Below the pieces are notes generated by a model. The model did not search any database. It worked only from the letters and a program-made list of their open reading frames with translations, and was not told where the DNA came from. Position numbers and translations under genes: made by a program. From JAWLBR01 sp041687495 (GTDB lineage Bacteria; Bacillota; Limnochordia; DTU087; JAAYGB01), in contig JAWLBR010000002.1 of NCBI GenBank assembly GCA_041687495.1, forward strand, positions 1-64,000: a stretch of DNA of 64,000 nucleotides, in the 5' to 3' direction. This document shows positions 16,838 to 24,428 of this stretch, piece by piece. Positions within the stretch are counted from its first letter, which is position 1; every line of letters starts with the position of its first letter.

Positions 16838-17762
16838 TGGCCCGCACCTCCCCAAACATTCGGGGTCGGACATACCGGTCAATGAGCGGGGTGAATCCGT
16901 TCATCAACAGGATGGAGTACGAGACCCCTTCTGGATAGCCGCCCCACAAGCGGATAATCATCAGAATAACGCCGGCGCAGATCCCAAAGATCAAACGCCC
17001 TTTGGCGGTGATGGGAGAGGTCACCATGTCAGTGGCCATAAAGAATGCTCCCAGCATCAGTCCGCCGGCAAGCAAGTGAAACAGTGGGTCCTGACCAAAT
17101 ACTACTGAAAGAACAAAGACGGTACCCAGATAACCAACTGGAACTCGCCAGTCAATGTAACCTTTGTACAGCAGGTAGAGTCCGCCGATGAGAATGGCAA
17201 GGGCAGAAGTCTCACCTAAACTACCGCCAGTCTGCCCGATGAAAAGCTGCCAAAGACTGGTAGTGGTTCCCTCCATCTTCATCAGAGCCAAAGGTGTCGC
17301 AGTGGTGGTGCCATCAAAGGGAGCTGTCCAAGTTGTCATCGCAACCGGGAAAGCTGCCAGAAGAAAAGCCCGGCCCACCAGCGCTGGGTTAAACGGGTTG
17401 TGCCCAAGTCCACCAAAAACCTGCTTCCCGATGGAAATAGCTACTACGGTGCCGACGAAAGCCATCCACAACGGCAGGGAGGCGGGCACGTTAAAGGCAA
17501 CGAGAACGCCGGTAATCAGTGCGCTACCGTCCCAAAGACTGATGGGCTTGTTGCGCAGTTTCTGAAAAACATACTCTGTGGCCAGCGCAGCCACGGAACA
17601 GGTGACAATAAGCAGTACAGCGCGAAACCGAAAATAGTAAATTGATGCTAAGGCTGCCGGAACCAGCGCCAACAAGACAGCGTACATAATCCGAGAAATG
17701 GATTCTCCGGACGATACGTGTGGAGCTGGGGACATGAGCAGCTTTGGCTCAGTGTTTTCCAT
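16830..17762 (-). CDS. rnfD: Rnf complex subunit RnfD (FMN-binding)
   Basis: Membrane subunit homologous to NqrB, about nine helices, 310 residues. It carries the second covalent flavin site: FDGTTTATPLA matches the D-G-x-T-x-A-T-P flavinylation signature. GLGHNPFNPALVGRAFL and TDMVTSPITAKGR are conserved family segments. The ATG at 17762 lies 8 bases after AAGGGGAG, so the GTG at 17771 that overlaps the ribosome site is rejected. Overlaps rnfG by 8 bases. Confidence 0.94.
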   Translation of the reverse strand: MENTEPKLLMSPAPHVSSGESISRIMYAVLLALVPAALASIYYFRFRAVLLIVTCSVAALATEYVFQKLRNKPISLWDGSALITGVLVAFNVPASLPLWMAFVGTVVAISIGKQVFGGLGHNPFNPALVGRAFLLAAFPVAMTTWTAPFDGTTTATPLALMKMEGTTTSLWQLFIGQTGGSLGETSALAILIGGLYLLYKGYIDWRVPVGYLGTVFVLSVVFGQDPLFHLLAGGLMLGAFFMATDMVTSPITAKGRLIFGICAGVILMIIRLWGGYPEGVSYSILLMNGFTPLIDRYVRPRMFGEVRANA

Positions 17763-17808
17763 ATCTGACACTCCCCTTAATAGTGAGATGTGCGCAAAGA
17801 ACCAGCCG

Positions 17809-19140
17809 TTAGCTTGCTCTTTGGCGTCTCTTCGCGATCAACTGCTGCTTACCGACCTTGATGTTTTGCACCAAGTAGCGATTGGCCGGGCAAACAAAGG
17901 AGCAGCTGCCGCATTCCATACAGTTCAGTAGTCCGTAGCTCGCCGCATCTTCCAGCATATTGGCACTGGCCAAGTTGGCCAGTGTCACCGGCAGAAGAAA
18001 AGCCGGGCAGGCTTCTACGCAACGACCGCATCTAATACAGGGACCGGGTTCGGTGGCGGTGACTTGGCCTTCGGTAAAGACCAGCAGTCCGGATGTGCCC
18101 TTGATCACCGGGATGTTCGTAGTGTGCTGTGCAAAGCCAGTCATCGGTCCACCCATGATGATTTTGCGGGGAGTGCCCTTAGGACCACCGGCAGCGGCGA
18201 TCAGCTCGCTGAACGGAGTTCCCAGCCGAACTAGAAAGTTGGACGGTTCAGCTATGCCCTCACCACTTACTGTGACTACCCGCTGATACAAAGGCAGTCC
18301 GGTCTGAATGGTGTTGGCCACCGCGATAGCTGTTCCCACGTTACTGACAACAGCACCGACATCCATCGGCAGTCCTCCAGCTGGCACCTCCCGCTTGAGA
18401 ATAGCCTGAATCAGCTGCTTTTCAGCACCTTGCGGGTACTTGACTGTGAGCCCAATGATTTGGACGTTGGTGCCGGAAGCAGCTTTCTGCAGCGCTGCAA
18501 TGGCGTCAGGTTTGTTCAGCTCAACTCCGACAAACACCTTGCTGACATCCAGCGCCTTGGCCAGTGCACGAGCACCGTACACCACTGCTTCGGGCTGCTC
18601 CAGCATCTGCCGATGGTCGCAGGTCAGGTAAGGTTCACACTCACTGCCGTTGAGAATTAGTGCATCGATGGGCTTATCTGCTGGCGGTGAGAGCTTGACG
18701 TGGGTGGGAAATGCGGCGCCACCAAGGCCGACAATTCCAGCGTCCCTAATGCGTTGGATGATCTCCTTGCCCGAGAGTTGAGCGATGTCAGCGGCTTGGG
18801 GAAGGTCAGGATAGACCCGATCTTCACCATCGTTGACAATGACAATGCATTCAACTGTTCCACCGACGGGGTGGGGGTACGACTCAATACGTTTCACTGT
18901 TCCAGAGACAGAAGCATGGATTGGAGCTGAGACAAAGGCATCAGCTTCGGCAATCTTTTGGCCAAGGAGAACTTCATCTCCCCGTTTCACCAAAGGCTTG
19001 CAGGGAGCACCGGCATGCTGCCGAACCGGAATCACTATTTCGGCTGGAGCCGGGAGAACCTGAATGGCCTTATGGCTGCTGAGTTCCTTGCCTTCGCGGG
19101 GGTGAACTCCGCCCTTGAAGGTATAGCGGTTATCTGCCAC
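17809..19140 (-). CDS. rnfC: Rnf complex subunit RnfC
   Basis: Peripheral NADH- and FMN-binding subunit, first gene of the operon, 443 residues. An N-terminal RnfC barrel (FKGGVHP) is followed by the NADH/FMN Rossmann-like region with GIVGLGGAAFPTHVKL and NGSECEPYLTCDH, as in NuoF. The SLBB-like part precedes two 4Fe-4S motifs, CIRCGRCVEACP and CMECGSCSFVCPANR. No long C-terminal repeat extension is present, as in Gram-positive RnfC. The GTG start at 19140 has GAGGAGGG 7 bases upstream. Whether the complex pumps Na+ or H+ cannot be told from this subunit. Confidence 0.95.
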   Translation of the reverse strand: MADNRYTFKGGVHPREGKELSSHKAIQVLPAPAEIVIPVRQHAGAPCKPLVKRGDEVLLGQKIAEADAFVSAPIHASVSGTVKRIESYPHPVGGTVECIVIVNDGEDRVYPDLPQAADIAQLSGKEIIQRIRDAGIVGLGGAAFPTHVKLSPPADKPIDALILNGSECEPYLTCDHRQMLEQPEAVVYGARALAKALDVSKVFVGVELNKPDAIAALQKAASGTNVQIIGLTVKYPQGAEKQLIQAILKREVPAGGLPMDVGAVVSNVGTAIAVANTIQTGLPLYQRVVTVSGEGIAEPSNFLVRLGTPFSELIAAAGGPKGTPRKIIMGGPMTGFAQHTTNIPVIKGTSGLLVFTEGQVTATEPGPCIRCGRCVEACPAFLLPVTLANLASANMLEDAASYGLLNCMECGSCSFVCPANRYLVQNIKVGKQQLIAKRRQRAS

Positions 19141-19651
19141 AACGAGACCCTCCTCGTAAGCTAAAAACGCGCAAAAACCCCTAGCTGCTCTTACGCATTT
19201 AAACTAGGTCAAAGCTATAGAATGAAACAGATATTAATTCGAGACAGCTTCGGTGGGATCCTTGTGTCTTGGGTGGAAATGTTTAGGGAAAAGGCGAAAG
19301 TTATTTATTTCACAATAAATGTGAAATCAATCACGATTGGGCGTGGAAACCGACACGTAGGTGTGGAGCCGGCTATCATCGGGTTTGCCGAAGCAAGGCT
19401 CTCCACAGGATGAGAGATCTGCTCTTACGGGGATATGTAAATTTGGAAACATGTCCCTAAAAAAACACTTATGCTTGGTTACTTCTATGTACACGAGTAG
19501 TTTCCTGTTGCACATAGGGTGAACGCAATCACAATGTCCACTTTTCAGGTACATCTTCTGCTTGGGGCGGTGGCATCACAATTGGGTTTGAGAAATTGGG
19601 AGTTCGGGCACAAGTAAGTACTGAATATCTAAGTGATAGGGGGATGGAAGT
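19141..19651. other. Intergenic region upstream of rnf with possible structured leader
   Basis: 511 bases between the divergent rnfC and OsmC genes. About 19362-19410 it contains nested inverted repeats: GTGGAG...CTCCAC outer arms, a TTGC/GCAA inner hairpin on the minus strand and ACAC/GTGT nearby (19352-19365). The rest is A+T-rich with no convincing ORF. No known riboswitch class was recognised. Confidence 0.4.
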
Positions 19652-20062
19652 ATGAAAGCGAAAGTCGAGTGGAAGACGGGTATGCAGTTCGCTGCATCAA
19701 CTGGATCTGGGCATCAGATCCTAATGGACTCCTCTGCAGAAGTTGGCGGCAGCAACAGCGGGCCGCGACCGACTGAATTGCTGCTGGCTGGCTTAGGAGG
19801 ATGCACCGGTATGGATATGGCCTCCATCTTGCGTAAAATGCAGCAGCCATTCAAGAGTGTGGACATGGAAATTGAGGGTACCCGGGCTGAGGACCATCCC
19901 AAGCGTTTCACTGCAATTCACCTTCATTATACCGTGAAAGGTTCCGGGCTGAATGAAGAGAGGGTGGCCAGAGCAGCACAACTCTCTGTGGAGAAGTACT
20001 GCTCGGTGTCGCATTCCCTAAACGCCGACATTACTTACGATGTCACGGTAGTTGAGGAGTAA
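19652..20062 (+). CDS. OsmC family protein
   Basis: Thiol peroxidase-fold protein of 136 residues, cytosolic. The conserved PTELLLAGLGGCTGMDMASIL carries the peroxidatic Cys (~residue 50), and AAQLSVEKYCSVSHSL carries the second Cys. This matches the YhfA/OsmC-like group that reduces organic hydroperoxides; in some members the true substrate is unknown. The ATG at 19652 has a G-rich ribosome site (GGGGGATGG). Monocistronic. Confidence 0.9.
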   Translation: MKAKVEWKTGMQFAASTGSGHQILMDSSAEVGGSNSGPRPTELLLAGLGGCTGMDMASILRKMQQPFKSVDMEIEGTRAEDHPKRFTAIHLHYTVKGSGLNEERVARAAQLSVEKYCSVSHSLNADITYDVTVVEE

Positions 20063-20094
20063 ACAGTAGGGCAGGGCATCAGGGTAGGCTTGTC

Positions 20095-20553
20095 CTACTG
20101 ACGTCTGCGCAAAAACCAGACTAGCGGGATGCCCAAGGCCAAGACAGCCACAGCCTCACTTAGCCCAATGCTTAACACCGTAACCCAATATGGGATCTGA
20201 AAGATGAATTTGAGATACAAGCTAATCAAAAATGCATTGAGCACAATGGGGCTGGCGTAGGCAACCCAGGAGCCACGGCAGCGGCGGGTGATATAGGCCG
20301 CAAGTAAGGTGACAAGACTACCTCCGAAAATGTCCCAAGGGCCAAGACCACCGATAATATTGCCCAAGAGAACACCTACATACAGTCCTGGAACCGCCTC
20401 CGAATACAAGATGGGCAGCACCGTCAGCGCTTCCGCGGGACGAAACTGCAAGATTCCAAAGCTCCACGGAGCAAAGCCAACAATGAGAGCTAAGTAGAGG
20501 GCTGCAATGATCGCGGCCCGGGTAAGATAGCGAATCGACAAAACCCAGCACAT
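20095..20553 (-). CDS. queT: QueT-family transporter (queuosine precursor)
   Basis: Membrane S-component-like protein of 152 residues with about five helices. TRAAIIAALYLALIVGFAPWSFGILQFRPAEALTVLP is characteristic of QueT, an ECF-type uptake protein for a queuosine precursor, in three segments shown here only in part. GGLGPWDIFGGS follows. No Shine-Dalgarno precedes the ATG at 20553, and the TTG five codons in is also weak, so the start is uncertain. A hairpin with an A-rich tail immediately upstream may be a preQ1 switch. Confidence 0.82.
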   Translation of the reverse strand: MCWVLSIRYLTRAAIIAALYLALIVGFAPWSFGILQFRPAEALTVLPILYSEAVPGLYVGVLLGNIIGGLGPWDIFGGSLVTLLAAYITRRCRGSWVAYASPIVLNAFLISLYLKFIFQIPYWVTVLSIGLSEAVAVLALGIPLVWFLRRRQ

Positions 20554-20594
20554 CCATTCTGTTTTCGAGTAGAGCCGTGGTCAGCAACGGCTCT
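20554..20594 (-). promoter_or_regulatory. Candidate preQ1-I-like riboswitch upstream of queT
   Basis: On the minus strand an 8-bp stem AGAGCCGT/ACGGCTCT encloses a short loop containing GCTGACC, then comes an A-rich tail (CGAAAACAG) whose CAG could pair with CTG of the loop. This is the H-type pseudoknot layout of preQ1-I, and QueT genes are common targets. The primary sequence is not a clean consensus match. On the plus strand the same stem ends in TTTT, so a simple terminator is the rival reading. Confidence 0.35.
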
Positions 20595-20668
20595 TTTCTA
20601 GTTTATCCAGCTGCAGCGGCTAATGCAAGACTCGGCAGCTTTCTTCAGAAGGACTGCTGTATCCTTGT

Positions 20669-20881
20669 CTATCTAGTCATTGAAAGCAATAGTAGTACGA
20701 GAAGAAATGTCACCAAGACCAAAATCGCTGTTGGGGCTACCAACAGGGTCAGGAATAACAACAAGATCGCGGCAAATAAGATAGAGTAAGCTTTCAGGTG
20801 AATCCAGTCAAACAAGCGATACCAGTGGAAGTGCTTGAACTCTCTTTTGACTTTATCTGCGTAATGCTTGAATCGATACAT
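20669..20881 (-). CDS. Small membrane protein
   Basis: 70 residues. The first half is basic and aromatic (HYADKVKREFKHFHWYRLFD), and the second half is two hydrophobic segments separated by APT. Likely cytoplasmic-membrane protein with an amphipathic N terminus. AGGAGG lies 8 bases before the ATG. Not recognised; no operon partner. A perfect hairpin GGGGCAC/GTGCCCC lies upstream at 20944-20961. Confidence 0.6.
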   Translation of the reverse strand: MYRFKHYADKVKREFKHFHWYRLFDWIHLKAYSILFAAILLLFLTLLVAPTAILVLVTFLLVLLLLSMTR

Positions 20882-21084
20882 GACCGAGGCCTCCTCGAAA
20901 CAACGGCCTTCTTGGGGTTAGACATTATCAGTCTATGTTCGGCGGGGCACAAAGGTGCCCCTAAAAGGGACGCATCAACGAACTAGGACTTTGGTGCCAC
21001 GAATTTTAGCCAATCGGGGCACAAGGACGCTAGTCTTTCAATATATTGTAGAGAGTACCAGGAATCGGGTAGGGGGGGAAAAGT

Positions 21085-22347
21085 ATGGACGAAAGAAAAG
21101 CTGACAGTAGGGACGAGAATACAATGGATCTTGCCCAGCTGTCTGGCCGGATCGAGAGCCTCCAGGATAGAATAAAGAAACTGGTGGAAATGGCCGGCGG
21201 GATTCAGAGCTACCTAACTGAGGCGGCTGAACCCTGGACTGAGCCTGTACCCGACTTGGGAGCTGAAGACTTCAGCGTCCAGGAGCTGGATGTGGAAGCC
21301 AATACCCATTCATTTCTCGATGATTGGGATCGCGACCTAGCGGCTGCGCCCAAGCCTATCGGGCCTCAGTCTCCAACCCAGCCCACTGGATACGGCAGAC
21401 CAAGGTCGGGCGGCGAAATCCCAGTGGATCAGGCCTCAGATGCTAACGAAGGCAGCCAACGGGAACTGGCGGCGCAGGAGATCGACATAGAGATTGCGGC
21501 TAAGGAACCCGAACTGCATATCGCACAGCCCAGCCATGTCTGGGTAGAAGAAGCTAATCCGATTCAGGATACATGGGAGTCTACTAACTATCCCACCAAT
21601 CGTCAAGAGAGTTTTGCTGCTGGGCATGAGATGAATGTGGAAAAAGCGCACCCGTTGACAGGCGGGAATGCTCCGGATCACGTTGCAGATAGATCCACCG
21701 ACGTAAAGGTAGAGAAAGCTGCCCCAACCGGAGCGCAAGGTGTGTTGGACGATGTAGAAGCCAACAGATCTCAAGAAGTAGAGCTTGTGCAGGCAGATCC
21801 GGAGAAAGCAATGGCCCAAGATGCAACATCCAAGGAAGTCGAGGCAAAGGAGGAGTCGGCGCCGGAGGTAGTAATTGAGGAAGAAACGGTAGAGGAAGCT
21901 ATGGTACAGACGGAGTCAGCGCCGGAGGCAGTAGTTGAGGAAGAAACGGTAGAGGAAGTTATGGTACAGACAGAGTCGGCGCCGGAGGTAGTAATTGAGG
22001 AAGAAATGGTAGAGGAAGTTATGGTACAGACGGAGTCAGCGCCGGAGGTAGTAGTTGAGGAAGAAGCAGTAGAGCAAGCTGTGGTTGAGGAAGAGTCTGC
22101 CGCCGAGCTGGCGGTAGACGAGAACACGACGGCGGAAGGCGAGAAGCCGGAAACAGCTGTTGCCGAGACCGAGGGTTCCGAGGGCGAGTCCTCGGCGGCA
22201 TCGACGACAATCAGTGGGCAACATTCGGCGACTGCCGAGGATGTCAAGCCGGCCAAAGCAGCCAGTGCTAAGTCCGATAAAGGTGCTAAGCAAAGCGGTA
22301 CACTCCAGTGGAAGCTGCCGCCTCCGATGAGCCGTCGACATCGGTAG
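21085..22347 (+). CDS. Acidic repeat protein with N-terminal coiled coil
   Basis: 420 residues, no signal peptide or membrane helix. Residues ~12-45 (LAQLSGRIESLQDRIKKLVE) form a short coiled coil. A long Glu/Ala/Val-rich, probably disordered central region follows, with four 20-residue repeats around ESAPEVVIEEETVEEAMVQT. The tail is basic (KSDKGAKQSGTLQWKL, then MSRRHR). The ATG at 21085 follows a G-rich stretch. Charge segregation suggests a scaffold or spore-associated protein, but there is no recognisable domain. The opposite strand carries a Ser-rich shadow frame. Confidence 0.7.
   Translation: MDERKADSRDENTMDLAQLSGRIESLQDRIKKLVEMAGGIQSYLTEAAEPWTEPVPDLGAEDFSVQELDVEANTHSFLDDWDRDLAAAPKPIGPQSPTQPTGYGRPRSGGEIPVDQASDANEGSQRELAAQEIDIEIAAKEPELHIAQPSHVWVEEANPIQDTWESTNYPTNRQESFAAGHEMNVEKAHPLTGGNAPDHVADRSTDVKVEKAAPTGAQGVLDDVEANRSQEVELVQADPEKAMAQDATSKEVEAKEESAPEVVIEEETVEEAMVQTESAPEAVVEEETVEEVMVQTESAPEVVIEEEMVEEVMVQTESAPEVVVEEEAVEQAVVEEESAAELAVDENTTAEGEKPETAVAETEGSEGESSAASTTISGQHSATAEDVKPAKAASAKSDKGAKQSGTLQWKLPPPMSRRHR
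21853..22092 (+). repeat. Four tandem 60-bp in-frame repeats
   Basis: Units start at 21853, 21913, 21973 and 22033; each encodes 20 residues of the type ESAPEVV(I/V)EEE(T/M)VEE(A/V)MVQT. The first three are nearly identical, while the fourth diverges in its second half. Recent tandem duplication is likely. Confidence 0.93.
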
Positions 22348-22517
22348 TCAGGAGGTAGGGGGGGAAATAGGAGTGCCATCCCATGGCGGGTTCGCTGTTC
22401 GAGCATACCATGTTATTGGGAAAGCCAACATGATTCATCCCATCCCTCCCTTTCTCCGGCGGTGAGTGCAAACTTGCCGCCCTCTTTCTTGCTGTAGGCT
22501 TGGACACTGTCGACCTA

Positions 22518-22550
22518 AGAAAAACTCCCTGCAAATAACTTGTAGGGAGC
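22518..22550 (-). terminator. Terminator of the GerE-like regulator gene
   Basis: 10-bp stem CTCCCTGCAA/TTGTAGGGAG (one G-T pair). On the minus strand it is followed by TTTTTCTT, 12 bases past the regulator stop. Confidence 0.85.
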
Positions 22551-22561
22551 AAGACTGTGGT

Positions 22562-22798
22562 CTAGTCCATTGGTAATAGTCCGTACCTAATGGCCCAAAG
22601 TGCCACTTTTGTGCGGTTTCGGGATCCGATTTTACGATAAATGTTGGTTATATGGTTCTTAACGGTGTGCTTGCTGATAAACAACTGTTCGGCGATCTCT
22701 TCATTAGACAGGCCTTTGGCGATCAGCTTGAGCACTTCCCGTTCTCTCATGGTCAACTGAGCAAAGCGCTGCGCACGTGCATCGTCATTTGCCGCCAA
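22562..22798 (-). CDS. Small LuxR/GerE-type transcriptional regulator
   Basis: DNA-binding protein made almost solely of a LuxR helix-turn-helix, about 78 residues. TMREREVLKLIAKGLSNEEIAEQLFISKHTVKNHITNIYRKIG is the complete HTH in family order, here described in shortened form. It has no receiver domain and resembles GerE, the late mother-cell sporulation regulator. The TTG at 22798 has AAGGAGGTG 7 bases upstream; the longer frame from 22828 reads through that ribosome site. Its role in spore-coat control is inferred from size and the spore genes in the window. Confidence 0.85.
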   Translation of the reverse strand: MAANDDARAQRFAQLTMREREVLKLIAKGLSNEEIAEQLFISKHTVKNHITNIYRKIGSRNRTKVALWAIRYGLLPMD

Positions 22799-23360
22799 CG
22801 AGTGACACCTCCTTGACTGCCAGTGCAAGACTGAATCATGGGAAAAGATGGATCACCGGAGTGCTTAGTCCATAGTATGTGAGATGCCTTAAGGCGGAAC
22901 TAGGAACCCTTTCCCCATTTCCCCCTGCGCGCAAAGGCGGTCAATTCTGGGTCAATCTGGTACATTCTTAAGCAAACAGAGGTTTTACCAAACATGGATT
23001 CGTGTTATCCACACCTGTGGATAACTTGTGAATAACTGTGGAAAAGTTGAGGACCAAGGAAACTCAGCCCCGTGAAAACCCTTGAGAAAGGGGGTTTGCA
23101 TCGATTTTGACTTGTGGATAGCAATTGTGAACATACGACGGCAACCTGTGGATAACTAGCCCTTGCGATCGGGCAATTCCCCAGATATTGGGGGTTTTTG
23201 CCAGATGTGGATAAGATCAGCGAATCGCAAACTAGAAAGGCATTTCTCTACCCTATGCTTGGCACCACAACATGTGCCTCGGAGGCTGCAATTGTCCCGG
23301 GAAGGATAATTCCCTCTAGTGGAGAACGGGAGAGCAACTGTGATACGAGGAGGAGCGATT
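22799..23360. other. 562-base intergenic region between divergent genes
   Basis: No supported ORF. It contains the DnaA-box cluster listed separately and a small hairpin CCCCA/TGGGG followed by TTTTT at about 23180-23198. No clear promoter was identified for either neighbour. Confidence 0.7.
23005..23214. other. DnaA-box cluster (candidate replication origin or DnaA-binding locus)
   Basis: Four perfect TTATCCACA 9-mers within 210 bases: 23005-23013 on plus, and 23016-23024, 23147-23155 and 23206-23214 on minus. Three one-mismatch boxes: 23027-23035 (TTATTCACA), 23037-23045 (TTTTCCACA) and 23113-23121 (CTATCCACA). The first four are spaced about 11 bases apart, close to one helical turn. No dnaA, dnaN or other replication gene is within the window, so both an oriC and a DnaA-titration or control region remain possible. 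Confidence 0.8.
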
Positions 23361-24395
23361 ATGGGCAAGATTTTGCGGGCGAACCTAATCGAGCCAGAAA
23401 AGTTTGTGCTAGAGCAAGTAGAGGCACGGTCGCCGGGAGCAGGCGAAGTCCTGGTTAAGGTGAAGTTGTGCGGCATCTGCGGCAGCGATATTCATGCCTA
23501 TCACGGGACTCATGCGTTTATCGATTGTCCCATTGTCCTAGGTCATGAGTTTGCTGGGACGGTTGGCGCCCTGGGGGAAGGCGTGGATGCATTTGAGGTG
23601 GGCCAAAAGGTAGTAGTAGAACCGTCTTTGGTCTGTGGCGAGTGTTATAACTGCAAGACGGGCCGGTACAACGTCTGCGAGAATCTGAAGGTAGTCGGCT
23701 GTCAAGATACCGGTGCCTATGCCCAGTCGATTGTGGTTCCTGCAGCGAAGGTGATCCCGATCCCCGAGGATATGGAGTATGACAGGGCAGCATTGGTTGA
23801 GCCCTTGGCAGTGGGTGTGCATGCAGTCCACCGGGCGCGGATGGAAGAGGGAGCTCGGGTTCTGGTCTTTGGGGTGGGGCCGATCGGGCTTCTAACTTTG
23901 GTGGCGGCAAAAAGTATGGGCGCAGGTAAGGTTTTGGCTGTTGACGTCTTGGACTCCCGTCTGGAACTAGCCAAGCAAATGGGTGCAGATGCGGTGTGCA
24001 ATCCGACCAAGCAAGACCTACTTGGCGCGATAACTGAGGTCTTTGGGCCGGAACGAGCTGACATCAGCTTTGAATGTTCAGCCTCTGAACCCGCTCTTAA
24101 CCAGGCCATTGACCTTGCGCGAAAAGGAGCCACCATTGTCCAAGTAGGGTGTTTTGGACCTCCGGTGACCATTAAGAACATGAGCTATATACAGGAACAT
24201 GAGCTGATGATCGTGGGGACGATGATGTATATGCAGCCGGATTATCAAGAGGCAATAGATATTCTGCACAACTCCAGGCTTCCCCTTGAGGTGCTCATCA
24301 CCCACCGCTTCTCTCTGGAAGAGGTGGCCGAAGCTTTTCGCATGCTGGATGAGGAAAAGGCAAAAGTGATTAAGGCGGTAATTGATATCAGTTAG
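23361..24395 (+). CDS. Zinc-dependent alcohol/polyol dehydrogenase (MDR family)
   Basis: Medium-chain dehydrogenase of 344 residues. Catalytic zinc site: CGICGSDIHAYHG (Cys) and GHEFAG (His-Glu). Structural zinc site: CGECYNCKTGRYNVCEN with four Cys. Rossmann motif VLVFGVGPIGLLTLVAAK binds NAD. Closest in pattern to sorbitol, galactitol-1-phosphate and threonine dehydrogenases; exact substrate unknown. The ATG at 23361 follows AGGAGGAG. It is 33 bases before the glycerol-1-phosphate dehydrogenase gene, with which it forms an operon. Confidence 0.9.
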   Translation: MGKILRANLIEPEKFVLEQVEARSPGAGEVLVKVKLCGICGSDIHAYHGTHAFIDCPIVLGHEFAGTVGALGEGVDAFEVGQKVVVEPSLVCGECYNCKTGRYNVCENLKVVGCQDTGAYAQSIVVPAAKVIPIPEDMEYDRAALVEPLAVGVHAVHRARMEEGARVLVFGVGPIGLLTLVAAKSMGAGKVLAVDVLDSRLELAKQMGADAVCNPTKQDLLGAITEVFGPERADISFECSASEPALNQAIDLARKGATIVQVGCFGPPVTIKNMSYIQEHELMIVGTMMYMQPDYQEAIDILHNSRLPLEVLITHRFSLEEVAEAFRMLDEEKAKVIKAVIDIS

Positions 24396-24428
24396 GTGTG
24401 GACCGCTGGGAACAAAGGAGGAAAATCG

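Noticed and set aside
19222..19413. Small frame upstream of rnf/OsmC
   Set aside because: No ribosome site or recognisable protein pattern, and it overlaps the inverted repeats.
21771..22406. Long Ser/Thr-rich frame opposite the acidic repeat protein
   Set aside because: It is the antisense of the Glu/Val repeats; its low-complexity sequence is a by-product of the repeat codons.
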